From Siphonodentalium dalli (Eukaryota; Mollusca; Scaphopoda; Gadilida; Siphonodentaliidae), in the NCBI GenBank assembly GCA_032622095.1, contig CP136065.1:206438151-206502150 (forward strand): a stretch of DNA of 64,000 bases, read 5' to 3'. This document shows positions 61,771 to 64,000 of the stretch, piece by piece. The notes below the pieces were generated by a model. That model did not search any database. It was not told where the DNA came from and saw nothing but the letters and a program-made list of their open reading frames with translations. Made by a program: the position numbers and the translations under genes. How positions within the stretch are numbered: the first letter of the stretch is position 1; each line of letters begins with the position of its first letter.

Positions 61771-63985
61771 TACTAGCAGGGTTACCCGGCGTTGCCCAGG
61801 TTAAAGTGATGTGAAACCCTCTGCATGCTGTGGATATTTGGTGGGAATAGAGGATACTCTTGGTCAAAGTGTTACGCGTATTCTCATAAATTGTATATCA
61901 AAATAGCATCACAAAGCATGATTCTTAAACATGGAATATAAGTAGTGGCTCACCTCGTCAATTGTCATTTTGTTTATCGTGATTAATCTGTTCCACCAAT
62001 AAAGAAGTATTTATTCATTTATAACTGCGTATACGTGAGACGTTATGACATGAAACATGAACATCATAAACACATTAGTTCGCAAAATTAAAAGACGACA
62101 TATAGAGATGTATCAACCAATCTAGTTGGTTAGACTAAGATTTTGAGGACACCAGTCCTGGCTATCACATCTCCATGAAGATACAGATGTTTTAAAGATA
62201 TGCCCAGGTGCTCCTCTGTTCATGGCGCTATATATTGGCGAAATATTCTCAGTTTAAAAGAAATTTTGCTATGCATGTATATCAGCAACATATGCATGAC
62301 ACAGAGCGAGATTTTGAGTGATTTATTGTAAAATATATTTGTGGAAACAATATTGAATGGAACAGACTCAAATGTTTTATAATATATATATATGATCCAT
62401 TCTAATAATTATGCAATCCTCTCACGGTTCGAGGTCTCCAAGTTTGCAAATAATATGTGTATATCTGAAATAAAATGATACATATACGTTTAATGCTTTC
62501 TTCTATGTATCATATTTGCTAACTCATTATACGTTTTTAACACGCACGATTTGATTCCTCGTATCATTTGAGAAGAACATGTATGAATTTGATGGTAACT
62601 GGCACTAAATATATTTTGTTATCAGTTTTGGTGACCCTCCCATCCCTATTTCAGACTGAAGCGGGGCCACCTTTGTCATCATTAAGCCACACACTTAGAC
62701 TCATTATGGCAATACATATATATATATACAATTGGGGGAAATTGGCGAATATACAAATTCGTATCAAATTTAGGACCCCCCATATCTCTCGCCCAAACGG
62801 CACCAATTTGGCGTATCTAAACAACAAGATTAGATCCCTCATATCATGGCGAAGAATATGTATCAATTTGGTGGAAATCTGCGCTAAAAAAACTGTTTGT
62901 CTTTTTGTGTGTCCCTCTCACTCTGTATGCATCACTGACTCGAATGGCCACACTTGTGATACCAAACAATTAGACTCCTGGTATCATGAAAATGATTATT
63001 TATAAGTTTGGTGCTAATCGGCGTCTAAACACAGTTTGATCAAATTTAGTGCCCACCCCAATCTCTCACCAAAACCGCACCAATATGGCGTCTGTCAATC
63101 AGATGATTAGACTCCTCGTATCATGGATAAGAATGTGTATCACTTTGCTGGAAATTGGCGCTAAAAATATTGCGTATCAATTTTGGTGCCCCTCTGCCTT
63201 TCAGTACACCCCTGACTCGAATGACGCCACTTTTGACAGAATTAAGCCACACCATTAGACTCCTCATACCACGGGGATGATATTGTATAGTGTGTGGTGG
63301 CAATCGGCGACTGAACCCATTGTTATCAAATTTAGAGCACCCACAATCTTTCATCCAAACGACAGCAGTTTGGCGTCTTTAAATCACATAATTAGATTAC
63401 TTGTATCATGGAGAAGAATATATATAAATTTGGTGGAAATCGGCGCTAAAATTAGTTTTATCAATTTTGGCCCCCTCCCCTTCCGCGCATCCCTGTCACG
63501 AACGGCGCCACTTTTGACATATTTAATACACACCATCATATCATGGGAATGATTATATATAAGTTTCGTGGCAATCGGCGACAAAAAAATTGTTCTGCCC
63601 CTACCCTTTCTGCCCTGACAACAACGGCGTCACTTTCTAATTCGCACCATTATCTTTATCGTAAAAAGTTACCCCTAGTAGACCCCTTTGGTGCCATCTG
63701 GAGCGCCATTTTGACATATTTAAACCACATTATTAGATTCCTTATAGCACGGTAATGATTATATAAAAGTTTCGTGGAAATCGGCGACAAAAATATTTCT
63801 GCCCCTCCCCATTTTCTGCCCCTGACAACAACGGCGTCACTTTAGACCATTCTAACCCGCACCATTATCTTTCTCGTAAAAAGTTACCCCTAGTAGACCC
63901 TTTTTGTGCCATCTAGATGGTCCCCTGTGAATTTCTATAGAACACAGACAGACAGACATTAGCAAATATAGATATAGATGAAATG
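61771..63985 (+). mobile_element. Family F element, long copy
   Basis: Starts CTAGCAGGGTTACCCGGCG and ends CAGACAGACAGACATTAG then AAATATAGATATAG. From about 62540 the interior is six or so units of roughly 230 bp with TTAGACTCCTCGTATCATGG, TATCAATTTGGTGGAAATC and GGCGCTAAAA. Related in plan to 13652-15003. All small frames here are repeat translations. Confidence 0.75.
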
Positions 63986-64000
63986 ACCTTGGGTGACAGG

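Overview
The window is eukaryotic nuclear DNA. It is AT-rich, has long introns and is packed with repeats. Its only clearly intact gene is the catalytic subunit of protein phosphatase 2A (PP2A-C), on the + strand in seven exons from 4594 to 30204, giving a complete 312-residue protein. The repeats point to a marine invertebrate, most likely a bivalve mollusc. Many are elements with a terminal hairpin, a CCGT/CTGT tetranucleotide run and a core of roughly 120-190 bp tandem units, the plan known from bivalve pearl-like elements. The species assignment is inference from repeat style only.

Layout. 1-620: broken non-LTR reverse transcriptase (- strand). 1188-1690: an open frame followed by AATAAA and an A-run, possibly a retrocopy. 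1807-2085: GCGCAATT palindrome repeats. 3172-4172: two hairpin repeats. 4430-4594: probable PP2A-C promoter and 5' leader with a perfect CRE. 4594-30204: PP2A-C; every intron is enlarged by mobile DNA, including a hAT-like element with a target duplication (10228-11588), hairpin/tandem-core elements (8901, 11781, 13652, 17107, 22257, 26222) and a possible 4.65 kb inverted-repeat element (16006-20655). 30205-44640: no second gene seen; MITE families, large hairpins and further tandem-core elements. 45163-49570: candidate 4.4 kb transposon with terminal inverted repeats, holding a TTAA-flanked MITE and a hairpin. 50893-58411: a 7.5 kb element with inverted terminal repeats of 0.5-0.7 kb, containing the decayed remains of one large protein gene and an internal 1854-bp direct duplication. 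60655-64000: two more tandem-core elements.

PP2A-C is the only gene I can assign to a cell function; everything else is mobile DNA or unassigned. The best candidates for something undescribed are the 7.5 kb long-TIR element with its large uncharacterised protein (a PIN/FEN1-like signature is possible), and the blueprint shared by several unrelated-looking repeat families: a terminal hairpin, often with ACGAAG in its loop, next to a tetranucleotide run and a tandem core.
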